NCBI GenBank assembly: GCA_041397625.1
Contig: JAWKWH010000003.1
Coordinates: 372,001 to 436,000 of the forward strand
DNA length: 64,000 bases
DNA from: JAWKWH01 sp041397625
GTDB lineage: Bacteria > Pseudomonadota > Alphaproteobacteria > Rhizobiales > Rhizobiaceae
Direction of reading: 5' to 3'
In this document: positions 33,861 through 41,433 of the stretch, piece by piece
Layout of the letters: each line of letters opens with the position of its first letter
How positions within the stretch are numbered: the stretch's first letter is position 1
Position numbers and translations under genes: made by a program
The notes under the pieces: generated by a model
What the model was told of the DNA's origin: nothing
Database searches by the model: none
The model's input: only the letters and a program-made list of their open reading frames with translations

Positions 33861-34046
33861 ATGACCGATTTCATTGCCGCCATCGGTCTCGTGCTGGTGA
33901 TCGAAGGCGTCTTCTATGGCGCCTTTCCGGGGTTTGCCAAACGCGTGGCCGCGGAAGCGTCCGCTGCGCCGGAGGAAATGCTGCGGGTGGCGGGGCTTGT
34001 TGCGGTCGCAGTCGGCGTCGGGATCGTCTGGCTCGTTCGCGGGTAA
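33861..34046 (+). CDS. DUF2065 family small membrane protein
   Basis: 61-residue protein with two membrane segments (FIAAIGLVLVIEGVFYGAF and MLRVAGLVAVAVGVGIVWLVR). DUF2065 proteins commonly follow hflC, and the 15-bp spacing puts it in the hflKC operon here. Its function is unknown; a role as a small accessory of the HflKC-FtsH complex is an untested idea based only on position. A degP-type protease gene follows, so the cluster concerns envelope protein quality control. Confidence 0.85.
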   Translation: MTDFIAAIGLVLVIEGVFYGAFPGFAKRVAAEASAAPEEMLRVAGLVAVAVGVGIVWLVRG

Positions 34047-34164
34047 CGCAATCGTCAATGTGCCTGGGTGCTTCCGCGCTTCAAAAGGCCGCATCGGTGC
34101 CGTAATTCTTGTGCAAAGCCATGCGGGAACTTAATCAGGCCCGCCAATCGGGAGGCGATCTCTA

Positions 34165-35679
34165 ATGACCAACAGTGCGGCAATGCGTTGCGGAACTGAG
34201 TTCGGCCGTCGTGTCGTGCGCGGCGCGGCGATGGTTTTCGTCGCCGCCTGCCTGGTGGTGCCGGGCGCGCCCGTGGGCGCGGCGCTGGCGCAGCAACAGA
34301 CCGGCCCGGCTTCGGTTGCCGACCTGGCGGAAGGCCTGCTCGACGCCGTGGTCAACATCTCGACGTCGCAAAAGGTGACCGGTGGCGGCGACGTGGTGCC
34401 CATGCCGCAACTGCCCGAGGGCTCGCCGTTCCAGGATTTCTTCGACGAGTTCTTCAAGGATCGCGAAAACGGCAACCGGCAAACGCCGCGACGCGTTCAG
34501 TCGCTGGGCTCCGGCTTTGTTATCGACGCCGAGGAAGGCCTGGTCGTAACCAACAACCACGTCATTACCGACGCCGATGAAATCGAGGTCAACTTCTCCG
34601 ACGGCAGCAAGCTTGCGGCCAAGCTGCTGGGAACCGACCCGAAGACCGATCTTGCGCTGTTGAAGGTCGATCCGGCGAAGCACAAGCTCACCGAGGTGGC
34701 GTTTGGCGATTCCGACAAGATGCGCATCGGCGACTGGGTGATGGCGATCGGCAATCCGTTCGGCCTCGGCGGCACGGTCACCGTCGGCATCATCTCGGCG
34801 CGCAATCGCGACATCAACGCCGGCCCCTATGACGATTTCATCCAGACGGACGCGGCGATCAACCGAGGCAATTCCGGCGGGCCGCTGTTCAACATGAACG
34901 GCGAGGTCATCGGCATCAACACGGCGATCATATCGCCGTCGGGCGGGTCGATCGGTATCGGATTTTCAATTCCCTCCGAACTGGCGGTCGGCGTGATCGA
35001 CCAGTTGCGCGAGTTTGGCGAGACGCGGCGCGGCTGGCTCGGCGTGCGCATACAGCCGGTCACCGAGGACATCGCCGAGAGCCTGGCGATGAAGAAGACC
35101 ACCGGTGCGCTGGTGGCCGGGGTCATCAAGGGCGGTCCGGTCGACAATGGCAGCATCCAGCCGGGCGATGTGATCATCCGCTTCGACGGCAAGGCGGTCG
35201 AGGAAATGCGCGACCTGCCCCGTATCGTCGCTGAAAGTCCCGTCGGCAAGGAGGTCGAGGTGGTGATCGTCCGCAAGGGCGAGGAGATGACCGTCAATGT
35301 AACGCTCGGCCGCCTGGAAGATGGCGAGAAGCTGGCCGATGCCGGCGAAACCGGCGGCGATAGCGGCGACAAGGTGGCCTCGGCGAAGGTGCTGGGCATG
35401 ACGATCGCCGAACTGGACGATGAAGTGCGCGAGCGCTTCGGCATCGCAGCGGAGGTCTCCGGCGTGGTCATTACCGAGGTCGAGGGCGGCTCCGTTGCCG
35501 CCGACAAGGGCGTCAATGCCGGCGATGTGATCGTCGAGATCGCGCAGGATTCGGTCGCCAATCCGGACGAGGTCGTGTCCCGGATCGACGAGTTGAAGGA
35601 TCAGGGACGCAAGAATGCATTGCTGATGCTGTCGTCGAAAACCGGCGAACTGCGCTTCGTCACGCTGCGTATGCAGTGA
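34165..35679 (+). CDS. degP: Do/DegP-type periplasmic serine endopeptidase
   Basis: 504 residues. A signal sequence (AAMVFVAACLVVPGAPVGAALAQ) precedes a trypsin-like protease domain with His132 (TNNHVIT), Asp162 (PKTDLALLK) and Ser237 (RGNSGGPLF). Two PDZ domains follow, the first around residues 285-380 (RGWLGVRIQPVTE) and the second around 410-500 (VLGMTIAELDD). It degrades or refolds misfolded periplasmic proteins. Its position after hflKC and DUF2065 gives a compact protein-quality-control block. The specific Do-family subtype cannot be decided from sequence alone. Confidence 0.95.
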   Translation: MTNSAAMRCGTEFGRRVVRGAAMVFVAACLVVPGAPVGAALAQQQTGPASVADLAEGLLDAVVNISTSQKVTGGGDVVPMPQLPEGSPFQDFFDEFFKDRENGNRQTPRRVQSLGSGFVIDAEEGLVVTNNHVITDADEIEVNFSDGSKLAAKLLGTDPKTDLALLKVDPAKHKLTEVAFGDSDKMRIGDWVMAIGNPFGLGGTVTVGIISARNRDINAGPYDDFIQTDAAINRGNSGGPLFNMNGEVIGINTAIISPSGGSIGIGFSIPSELAVGVIDQLREFGETRRGWLGVRIQPVTEDIAESLAMKKTTGALVAGVIKGGPVDNGSIQPGDVIIRFDGKAVEEMRDLPRIVAESPVGKEVEVVIVRKGEEMTVNVTLGRLEDGEKLADAGETGGDSGDKVASAKVLGMTIAELDDEVRERFGIAAEVSGVVITEVEGGSVAADKGVNAGDVIVEIAQDSVANPDEVVSRIDELKDQGRKNALLMLSSKTGELRFVTLRMQ

Positions 35680-35685
35680 GATCAA

Positions 35686-35709
35686 GGGCGCGGGTTCAGG
35701 CCCGTGCCC
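35686..35709. terminator. Candidate bidirectional hairpin between degP and GNAT genes
   Basis: GGGCGCGGG (35686-35694) and CCCGTGCCC (35701-35709) form a 9-bp stem with one wobble and a 6-nt loop, placed just after the degP stop and spanning the stop codon of the convergent GNAT gene. There is no T-tract on either side, so it is at best a weak or factor-assisted terminator. Confidence 0.35.
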
Positions 35710-36262
35710 GCCAATCCTCCCGCCTCATCCGATAGAAGACATGGCGGCGCAGATGCGCCATGTCGTCGGCGATGCCCGGCATGTCGAAATCCAGTTCCGG
35801 CTCGGCCGTCATGCCGATGGCCCGCATGACGCCCGTCGAGGCATGGTTGTCCTGCACGGCAAAGGATACGATCTCGTCGAGTCCGAGATCGTTGAAACCG
35901 TGCGCCAGCAGGGCGCGCGCGGCTTCGCTGGCATAGCCCTTGCGCCAGTGCTCCGGCAGCAGGCGCCAGCCGATCTCGACCGCCGGGGTGAAAGCGGTTT
36001 CGAAGCCGATTCGCGACAGGCCGGAAAATCCGATCGTCGTGTCGTCATCCCTGCGGCAGATCGCGGCCCAGCCGAATCCGTCATCGGCCACCATCCGGCG
36101 AATCCGTTCAAGCATCTCAGCCGATTGCTTCCTGTCGCGCCTGAACGGGAAGAACCGCATCACGCGATCGTCGGAATTCAGTCGGTGAAACGGTTCGATG
36201 TCGTCGGCGCGCCAATGGCGCAGCACCAGCCGCCCGGTCTCTATGGTCGCGCCGGCCTTCAC
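35696..36262 (-). CDS. GNAT-family N-acetyltransferase (RimJ/RimL type)
   Basis: 188-residue acetyltransferase. ETGRLVLRHWRADDIEPFHRL is the typical N-terminus and VEIGWRLLPEHWRKGYASEAARALLAHGF carries the acetyl-CoA binding loop (R-x-x-G-x-A). The start is a GTG at 36262 overlapping the serB stop as GTGA, which implies translational coupling. It could acetylate a ribosomal protein N-terminus or a small amine; the substrate is not predictable. An open frame continues upstream across serB but only as an antiphase artefact. Confidence 0.85.
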   Translation of the reverse strand: MKAGATIETGRLVLRHWRADDIEPFHRLNSDDRVMRFFPFRRDRKQSAEMLERIRRMVADDGFGWAAICRRDDDTTIGFSGLSRIGFETAFTPAVEIGWRLLPEHWRKGYASEAARALLAHGFNDLGLDEIVSFAVQDNHASTGVMRAIGMTAEPELDFDMPGIADDMAHLRRHVFYRMRREDWRARA

Positions 36263-37146
36263 TGGACGAATTGCTCCAATCGATAGCCCTGCATGAACAG
36301 CAATGCCGTCAGGTCGCCATGATCGACGCGGAACCGCGCGGCCGCTGCCACCACCGGTTTTGCATGCAGCGCCACGCCACTGCCGGCATGGGCCAGCATG
36401 TCGAGATCGTTGGCGCCGTCGCCGACGGCAATCGCATCGGCCGGCTCTACACCGAGGCGGGCGCAGTGGTCGAGCAGGGCTGCGACCTTGGCGTCGCGGC
36501 CGAGGATCGGTTCGGCAACCTCCCCGGTCAGTCGCCCGTCCTGTTCCAGCAACGTGTTGGCCTTGTGGTCGTCGAAGCCCAGCATTGCGGCGATACGCGC
36601 CGTGAACGCCGTAAATCCGCCGGACACCAGCGCCGCGTGGGCACCATGACGCTTCATGGTCGCGACAAGCTGGCGGCCGCCGGCGGCAAGCGTGATGCGG
36701 GTCTTTATCACGTCGTCGATCGTCGTGACGGGCAGGTCTCTCAGCAGCGCCACGCGCTGGCGGAGCGCCGGTTCGAAGGCGATCTCGCCGTTCATGGCCT
36801 GCGCGGTGATCGCGGCGACCCGCTCCTTGATGCCCATCGCGTCGGCCAGTTCGTCGATGCACTCCTGATCGATCATGGTCGAATCCATGTCGGCGATCAG
36901 CAGGCGCTTGCACCGTCCTTCCTCAGGCTGGACGACCAGGTCGACGGGCGTTTCGCCGAGCAGGCGCCGGGCATTCCGTTCCGCTTCCCGCGCGTCCGCG
37001 GTGTCCGGTAGATGCAAGTCGCAGGCGATGTCCGGGGCTAGCCAGTCGATGGCGTCTGTGCCAAGGCTGGCGGCGATTTCGGCGGCCATCTCGCGCGTCA
37101 GGCAGGGATTGGTCGGATTGGCGATCAGGGTTGCGACCAATGGCAT
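36259..37146 (-). CDS. serB: Phosphoserine phosphatase
   Basis: 295 residues. Last step of serine synthesis, dephosphorylating O-phosphoserine. The HAD nucleophile motif reads IADMDSTMIDQECID; further motifs are LVSGGFTAFTARIA and VGDGANDLDML with the catalytic lysine region (GRDAKV) before it. The N-terminal ACT-like part (MPLVATLIANPTNPCLT) is usual for alphaproteobacterial SerB. The start at 37146 is chosen from this conserved beginning. It is divergent from miaA with only 13 bp between starts. Confidence 0.95.
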   Translation of the reverse strand: MPLVATLIANPTNPCLTREMAAEIAASLGTDAIDWLAPDIACDLHLPDTADAREAERNARRLLGETPVDLVVQPEEGRCKRLLIADMDSTMIDQECIDELADAMGIKERVAAITAQAMNGEIAFEPALRQRVALLRDLPVTTIDDVIKTRITLAAGGRQLVATMKRHGAHAALVSGGFTAFTARIAAMLGFDDHKANTLLEQDGRLTGEVAEPILGRDAKVAALLDHCARLGVEPADAIAVGDGANDLDMLAHAGSGVALHAKPVVAAAARFRVDHGDLTALLFMQGYRLEQFVQ

Positions 37147-37159
37147 CGGGATTTCCGGC

Positions 37160-38083
37160 TTGACAGGAGGGGCGGCGCAGGCGGTCCTGATAGCCGGGCC
37201 GACCGCAAGCGGCAAGTCCGCACTGGCTTTGCGAACCGCCGAGGCGCGCGGCGGTGTCGTCGTCAACGCCGATTCCATGCAGGTCTATTCAGTGCTCGAC
37301 GTCCTGACGGCGCGGCCGTCGGCAGACGAGATGCGTCGGGTTCCACATCGTCTCTACGGCCATGTCGATCCTGCCGAACCCTATTCCACCGGCGCCTGGC
37401 TCGCCGATGTCGGGCGGCTCCTGTCCGATCCCGGGATCGCCGGAAAACCGCTGGTCTTCGTCGGCGGCACCGGTCTTTACTTCCGCGCCCTGCTGGGCGG
37501 CCTTTCGGCCATGCCGGACATACCCGATACCGTGCGGCAGAGGTGGCGCTACCGCCTGACCGAGGAGGGCGCGTCGGGGCTGCACCGGATGCTCCGGCGC
37601 CAGGACCCGGATGCAGCGATGGCGATCAAGCCGGCCGACGGACAGCGGATCGTGCGGGCGCTGGAGGTGCTTGAAGTCTCAGGGCGCTCGATCCTCGATT
37701 GGCAGGCCGAGCGGGGCGCGCCGCTCGTCGATCCAGCCACGGCGAAACGCATCATCATCGAGCCGGATCGTGCCTGGCTGGCGCGGAGGATCGAGGCGCG
37801 CTTCGACGCCATGCTCGCAAACGGTGCGGTCGGGGAAGTGCGGGCGTTGCTGGCGCGCGGGCTTGCGCCCGCCATGCCGGCGATGAAGGCGATCGGCGTC
37901 GGCCAGTTGCGCCGCGCGATCGCGGGCGAGATCTCACTGGACGAGGCGGCTACGCTCGCCAAGACCGCCAGTCGCCAATATGCCAAGCGGCAGATGACCT
38001 GGTTTCGCACCCAGTGCGGCAATGAATGGACCAGGATGGCGGCCGGAGCAAACGGCGAAACCGAACACGGAACCCTAACCTGA
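37160..38083 (+). CDS. miaA: tRNA dimethylallyltransferase
   Basis: About 307 residues. Transfers a dimethylallyl group to A37 of tRNAs reading UNN codons. The P-loop GPTASGKSALAL is followed by the conserved NADSMQVYSVLDVLTARPS, VGGTGLYFRALLGGL and the C-terminal AIGVGQLRRAIAGE and RQYAKRQMTWFR. No ATG or GTG suits the family N-terminus; a TTG at 37160 (TGGAAQAVLIAGPTASGK) fits best, with CGGGA upstream. That leaves only 13 bp to the divergent serB start, so its promoter must lie within serB or the start is placed differently. Confidence 0.92.
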   Translation: MTGGAAQAVLIAGPTASGKSALALRTAEARGGVVVNADSMQVYSVLDVLTARPSADEMRRVPHRLYGHVDPAEPYSTGAWLADVGRLLSDPGIAGKPLVFVGGTGLYFRALLGGLSAMPDIPDTVRQRWRYRLTEEGASGLHRMLRRQDPDAAMAIKPADGQRIVRALEVLEVSGRSILDWQAERGAPLVDPATAKRIIIEPDRAWLARRIEARFDAMLANGAVGEVRALLARGLAPAMPAMKAIGVGQLRRAIAGEISLDEAATLAKTASRQYAKRQMTWFRTQCGNEWTRMAAGANGETEHGTLT

Positions 38084-38180
38084 AAGTGGTCGGTACGAGC
38101 AATTTGCTACCGTTGCGTTAACCCGTTGTAAGGCCTCCTCGAGGGATAATGGCGGTAGTTGGCGAAGCGGTGAACCCTCC

Positions 38181-38957
38181 TTGAAATTCCACAGGGCTGA
38201 AATAGCTTTTTTTGTCTTCATGACGCTGTTGCTGGCGGCGGGCGTGATGCTTGCCGGCTCGCTTATCGCCGATGGCGGGGCGGCGGGCCGGTTGTTCGGT
38301 TATTGGCCAACGATCCAGACCTCGACATTCTCGGCAGCGCTTCTCGTCGCCACCGACGTGGTGTTCGGGCTCTTCTTCATCTATCCGCAGATCCGGACCC
38401 AGGTACGCGAGGAGTTGAAGCTGCGCGAGATGACGCAGACGCTGAGCCGCCGTTCCGAGACGCTGGAGCAGGCGGCGCTCACCGACGCGCTGACCGGTAT
38501 GCAAAATCGTCGTTTCTTCGATGATGCACTGCGCGAATATCTCGACGAATTCGGCCGTATCGGCAAGCCGGTCGGGCTGATGATCCTGGATCTCGATCAC
38601 TTCAAGGCGATCAACGACACCCATGGCCACGATGTCGGCGACGAGGTGCTGCGCGGCGTGGCCTACTGCGTAAGGGAATTCACGCGCTATCACGACGTGG
38701 TCGCGCGCCTTGGAGGCGAAGAGTTTGCCATCGTGGTTCCCAATCTGGACGAGGAATCGCTGCGCAAGTTCGCCGAACGTATCCGCAAGGCGGTGGCCGA
38801 TCTGGAAATCAGGGCCGGCGACGTGCGCCTGCGGGTGACGACCAGCATCGGCCTTGCAATCTGGGATGGCAGCGAGACGCCCGATGCGTTCTATCGCAAG
38901 GCGGACAAGATGCTCTATCAGGCAAAACAGCAGGGTCGAAACCGCATCTGTGCCTGA
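38181..38957 (+). CDS. Membrane-bound diguanylate cyclase (GGDEF)
   Basis: 258 residues with two N-terminal membrane segments (AEIAFFVFMTLLLAAGVMLAG and TFSAALLVATDVVFGLFF), a short coiled linker and a GGDEF domain from about residue 100. The active site reads GGEEF and is preceded five residues upstream by RYHD, a complete RxxD inhibitory I-site. It should therefore synthesise cyclic di-GMP and be product-inhibited. The start is a TTG at 38181 without a strong ribosome-binding sequence, so the exact N-terminus is uncertain. A PilZ protein, a possible cyclic di-GMP receptor, is encoded at 56542. Confidence 0.92.
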   Translation: MKFHRAEIAFFVFMTLLLAAGVMLAGSLIADGGAAGRLFGYWPTIQTSTFSAALLVATDVVFGLFFIYPQIRTQVREELKLREMTQTLSRRSETLEQAALTDALTGMQNRRFFDDALREYLDEFGRIGKPVGLMILDLDHFKAINDTHGHDVGDEVLRGVAYCVREFTRYHDVVARLGGEEFAIVVPNLDEESLRKFAERIRKAVADLEIRAGDVRLRVTTSIGLAIWDGSETPDAFYRKADKMLYQAKQQGRNRICA

Positions 38958-39003
38958 TGAAGCGGTGCGCCGGCCGCGTCCGAAACCTGAATGTCGATAC
39001 AGC

Positions 39004-41112
39004 CTAGCGGCTGGAACGGAAGCTGCGCACCAGATCGTTGGCGCGGCCGCCGCCGGCCGGCTCTGCATGCGGCCGCGGCTCGGCCGGTTCCGTCCTCGCG
39101 CCGGTATAGGCGTCCTGGCCGAAACGCCGTCCGTTGGCAGGTGCCGGCGGCCTGTTCTCGACGCGTCGAAGCTGCGGTTCCGGTTGCGGAACGGGTCGCG
39201 GCGCCGGCGCCTGTGCGGGCGCGAGGGTGGCTGCGGCGTTATCCGGCCTCGACTCCAATGGCTGCTGGCGCAGATGTACGGCCGGGCCTGCCGAAGCCTC
39301 CGGCGCCAGCCGCTGCACCGACGGTTTCTGTTCGGCGACCGCGTCGCCGACGAATGACAGTTCCGGGCTGTCGGCGCTGCCGGGGTCGAAATAGACGTTG
39401 CTCTCGTCCTGCTTGCGCAAGCGCCTGATGACATCGCGCAGCCCGGTTTCGCCATCGCCGTTCCGCAGCTTTTCCTGAATGCCGTAGATATGCGACCCCG
39501 GCAGTGCCCTCTGCTCGACGGTCTCGAACATCATGCGCATCGGGGTCGAGACCGCTTCGCCGAAAGCGATGGCCTCCCGGTTGGCGATCGACGACAGAAA
39601 GCTTGTCGTGCTGCGCGCGGCACCCGAAATCGCCTGCCGGATGATCTCCTTGTCGCGCTCATTGCCGAGGCGCATGGCGAAAACGGAATTGCACTGCGAC
39701 AGGATCGTCGGATCGAGTTCGCCCGGCCGCTGGGTTATCACACCGAGGAAAACGCCGTATTTGCGGCCTTCCTTGGCGATGCGCGCGATCGCCGAACGCG
39801 TCGGCCAGAAACCCGCCTCCAGGTCGGCGGGGATATAGCGGTGCGCTTCTTCGCAGACCAGCAATGTCGGTATGGTGCCGTCGCTGTTGACGGCGATGTC
39901 GAAGGTGAACCGCGACAGGACCGAGACGACGGAGTTCACCACTTCCGACGGCAGGCCGGACATCTCGAACACGCAGATCGGCTTGCCGTTCTGAGGAACC
40001 CGGAATATCTGGCCGATGGTCTTTTCCAGCGTGTCGCCCGGGGTCTTGGGCTGGAACATGAAGCGGAAGCGCTTGTCCTGCATGATCGCTTCGAGACGGT
40101 TGCGCAACGCCTTCAGCACCGGACGCTCCGACTTGCCGTCGAGTTGGCCCTCGCGCTCCTGAACGATCTTGAGCAGGTCGATCATCCGGTAGGGGACGGG
40201 GGTGTCGGCGGTGAACGAATTCATCTCGCGTTCGCGCTTCAACAGTTGCGCGGCGGCTCCGCCATTGTCGCCGGCATACCGCTCCTTCGCCAATGGAATC
40301 ATGTCGCGCAGCACGTCGACTTCTTCGGGGATGATCGGCCGGCCGCGGAAGATGACCTCAACGAATTCGTCGAGCTGGAACATCCAGAAAGGCAGTTCGA
40401 GGGTCCTGTGGTCGATGGTGACCGCGTGCTCGGGAAATGCCGCGGTGAACTCGTTGTGCGGATCGAGAAGAAGCACGCGGATGTCCGGGCGATGCTCGAC
40501 GATCTTGCGCAGCAGAAGCGTCACCGCCGTCGATTTGCCGACACCGGTGGTTCCGACCACGGCGAAGTGACGCGACAGGAGCTTGTCGATGGTGATCAGC
40601 GCGGGAATCGAGGCATCCTGGGAGAGGTTGCCGATGGAAATGGCGTTTTCGGCCGACGCCGCATAGATGGCGGTCAGGTCGGAGGCCCTGATGCGGTGCG
40701 CGACCGCGCCCATATAGGGGTAGTTGGCGATGCCGGACGAGAAGGTCTCCGCGCCGCCTTCTCCTATGCGGATTTCGCCGACCAGCTCGATGTGGATGTG
40801 GACGATGTTGACGGCGTCGACGTTCCAGTCGCCGCTCTTGATGTCGACCTGGAAGATCATGCCGACAACGCGGTTTCTACCAACGCGCACGGAAATCAGC
40901 TGGCCGACGGCCCAATAGTCTTCGGAACCCGCCGCATCCGAACCGGCATCGGCGGCGATGATGGCACGCTCGCCGTCGCATTCGATGACATGGCCCTCGG
41001 TGCGGTTGCGCTCGATGAACTTGCCCTGGGCGTCGTGATAGCCATCCCTGGGTTTGGCATTCATGTCGTTGTCGCCGACCGGTTCCTGCATAATCCCGTT
41101 GCTGTCGATCAA
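39004..41112 (-). CDS. HerA-type ATPase (DUF87) with low-complexity tail
   Basis: 702-residue hexameric-type ATPase of the HerA/FtsK superfamily. The N-terminal HAS-barrel-like region (VGQLISVRVGRNRVVGMIFQVD) precedes Walker A GTTGVGKST near residue 190, Walker B LLVCEEAHRYIP and an arginine-finger-like region (NERDKEIIRQAISG). After about residue 580 the protein becomes a proline/alanine/arginine-rich, probably disordered tail of about 120 residues. The start is a TTG at 41112 with GGGA 7 nt upstream; ATGs at 41091 and 41064 are alternatives. No nurA-like nuclease gene is adjacent, so a partner is unknown. Confidence 0.88.
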   Translation of the reverse strand: MIDSNGIMQEPVGDNDMNAKPRDGYHDAQGKFIERNRTEGHVIECDGERAIIAADAGSDAAGSEDYWAVGQLISVRVGRNRVVGMIFQVDIKSGDWNVDAVNIVHIHIELVGEIRIGEGGAETFSSGIANYPYMGAVAHRIRASDLTAIYAASAENAISIGNLSQDASIPALITIDKLLSRHFAVVGTTGVGKSTAVTLLLRKIVEHRPDIRVLLLDPHNEFTAAFPEHAVTIDHRTLELPFWMFQLDEFVEVIFRGRPIIPEEVDVLRDMIPLAKERYAGDNGGAAAQLLKREREMNSFTADTPVPYRMIDLLKIVQEREGQLDGKSERPVLKALRNRLEAIMQDKRFRFMFQPKTPGDTLEKTIGQIFRVPQNGKPICVFEMSGLPSEVVNSVVSVLSRFTFDIAVNSDGTIPTLLVCEEAHRYIPADLEAGFWPTRSAIARIAKEGRKYGVFLGVITQRPGELDPTILSQCNSVFAMRLGNERDKEIIRQAISGAARSTTSFLSSIANREAIAFGEAVSTPMRMMFETVEQRALPGSHIYGIQEKLRNGDGETGLRDVIRRLRKQDESNVYFDPGSADSPELSFVGDAVAEQKPSVQRLAPEASAGPAVHLRQQPLESRPDNAAATLAPAQAPAPRPVPQPEPQLRRVENRPPAPANGRRFGQDAYTGARTEPAEPRPHAEPAGGGRANDLVRSFRSSR

Positions 41113-41220
41113 AGCCAGTTTCCCTCTGCCGTAGCCGCTATATTTACTGCGGGAAGGTTAATACCGCGTTTTCTGCCGGAGGCTGCCCGACCGGGGCCGT
41201 TTCACTCGCTGCCGTGGCGC

Positions 41221-41249
41221 TTGACGGGGGCGAAAATGCGCCATAGTGT
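41221..41249 (+). promoter_or_regulatory. Sigma-70-type promoter of the ilv leader
   Basis: TTGACG (41221-41226) and TAGTGT (41244-41249) are separated by exactly 17 bp. Counting about 7 bp from the -10 box puts the transcript start at about 41256, within two bases of the leader ATG at 41258. The leader peptide would thus be translated from a leaderless or nearly leaderless RNA, as known for the trpL leader of Sinorhizobium. Confidence 0.7.
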
Positions 41250-41257
41250 CCGCGACC

Positions 41258-41311
41258 ATGGAACAGACGATCATTCTCGTAGTGGGATCGCGCATGGGCA
41301 AGGTGGTGTAA
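41258..41311 (+). CDS. ilvL: ilv leader peptide (attenuator uORF)
   Basis: 17-codon frame MEQTIILVVGSRMGKVV followed by TAA. Isoleucine, leucine and valine make up seven of 17 residues, in the runs IILVV and VV, which is the expected sensor for branched-chain aminoacyl-tRNA supply upstream of acetolactate synthase. The frame overlaps nested hairpins: 41288-41298 pairs perfectly over 11 bp with 41329-41339, and GGTGGT (41302-41307) pairs with ACCACC. A terminator follows at 41344. There is no ribosome-binding sequence, consistent with the transcript starting at the ATG. Confidence 0.8.
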   Translation: MEQTIILVVGSRMGKVV

Positions 41312-41343
41312 CCACCGGGCGACAGCACCCCATGCGCGACGAC

Positions 41344-41370
41344 AAGGCCCTCACCGGGGCCTTTTTTATT
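41344..41370 (+). terminator. Attenuator terminator before ilvI
   Basis: AAGGCCC (41344-41350) pairs with GGGCCTT (41356-41362) around a short loop, and the T-rich run TTTTTTATT follows to 41370. This is a textbook intrinsic terminator placed 64 bp before the ilvI start and 33 bp after the leader-peptide stop. Together with the uORF it forms a transcription attenuator for branched-chain amino-acid synthesis. Confidence 0.85.
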
Positions 41371-41433
41371 GGCCGCAATGAAGTTAAACCAAGCGGCCCG
41401 TTACGGGCCGGGCGCAACAGACGGACAGGAACG

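Noticed and set aside
39490..41433. Apparent 650-residue N-terminal extension of acetolactate synthase
   Set aside because: It runs antisense through the HerA gene and across the ilv promoter, leader and terminator; the enzyme family starts at 41434.
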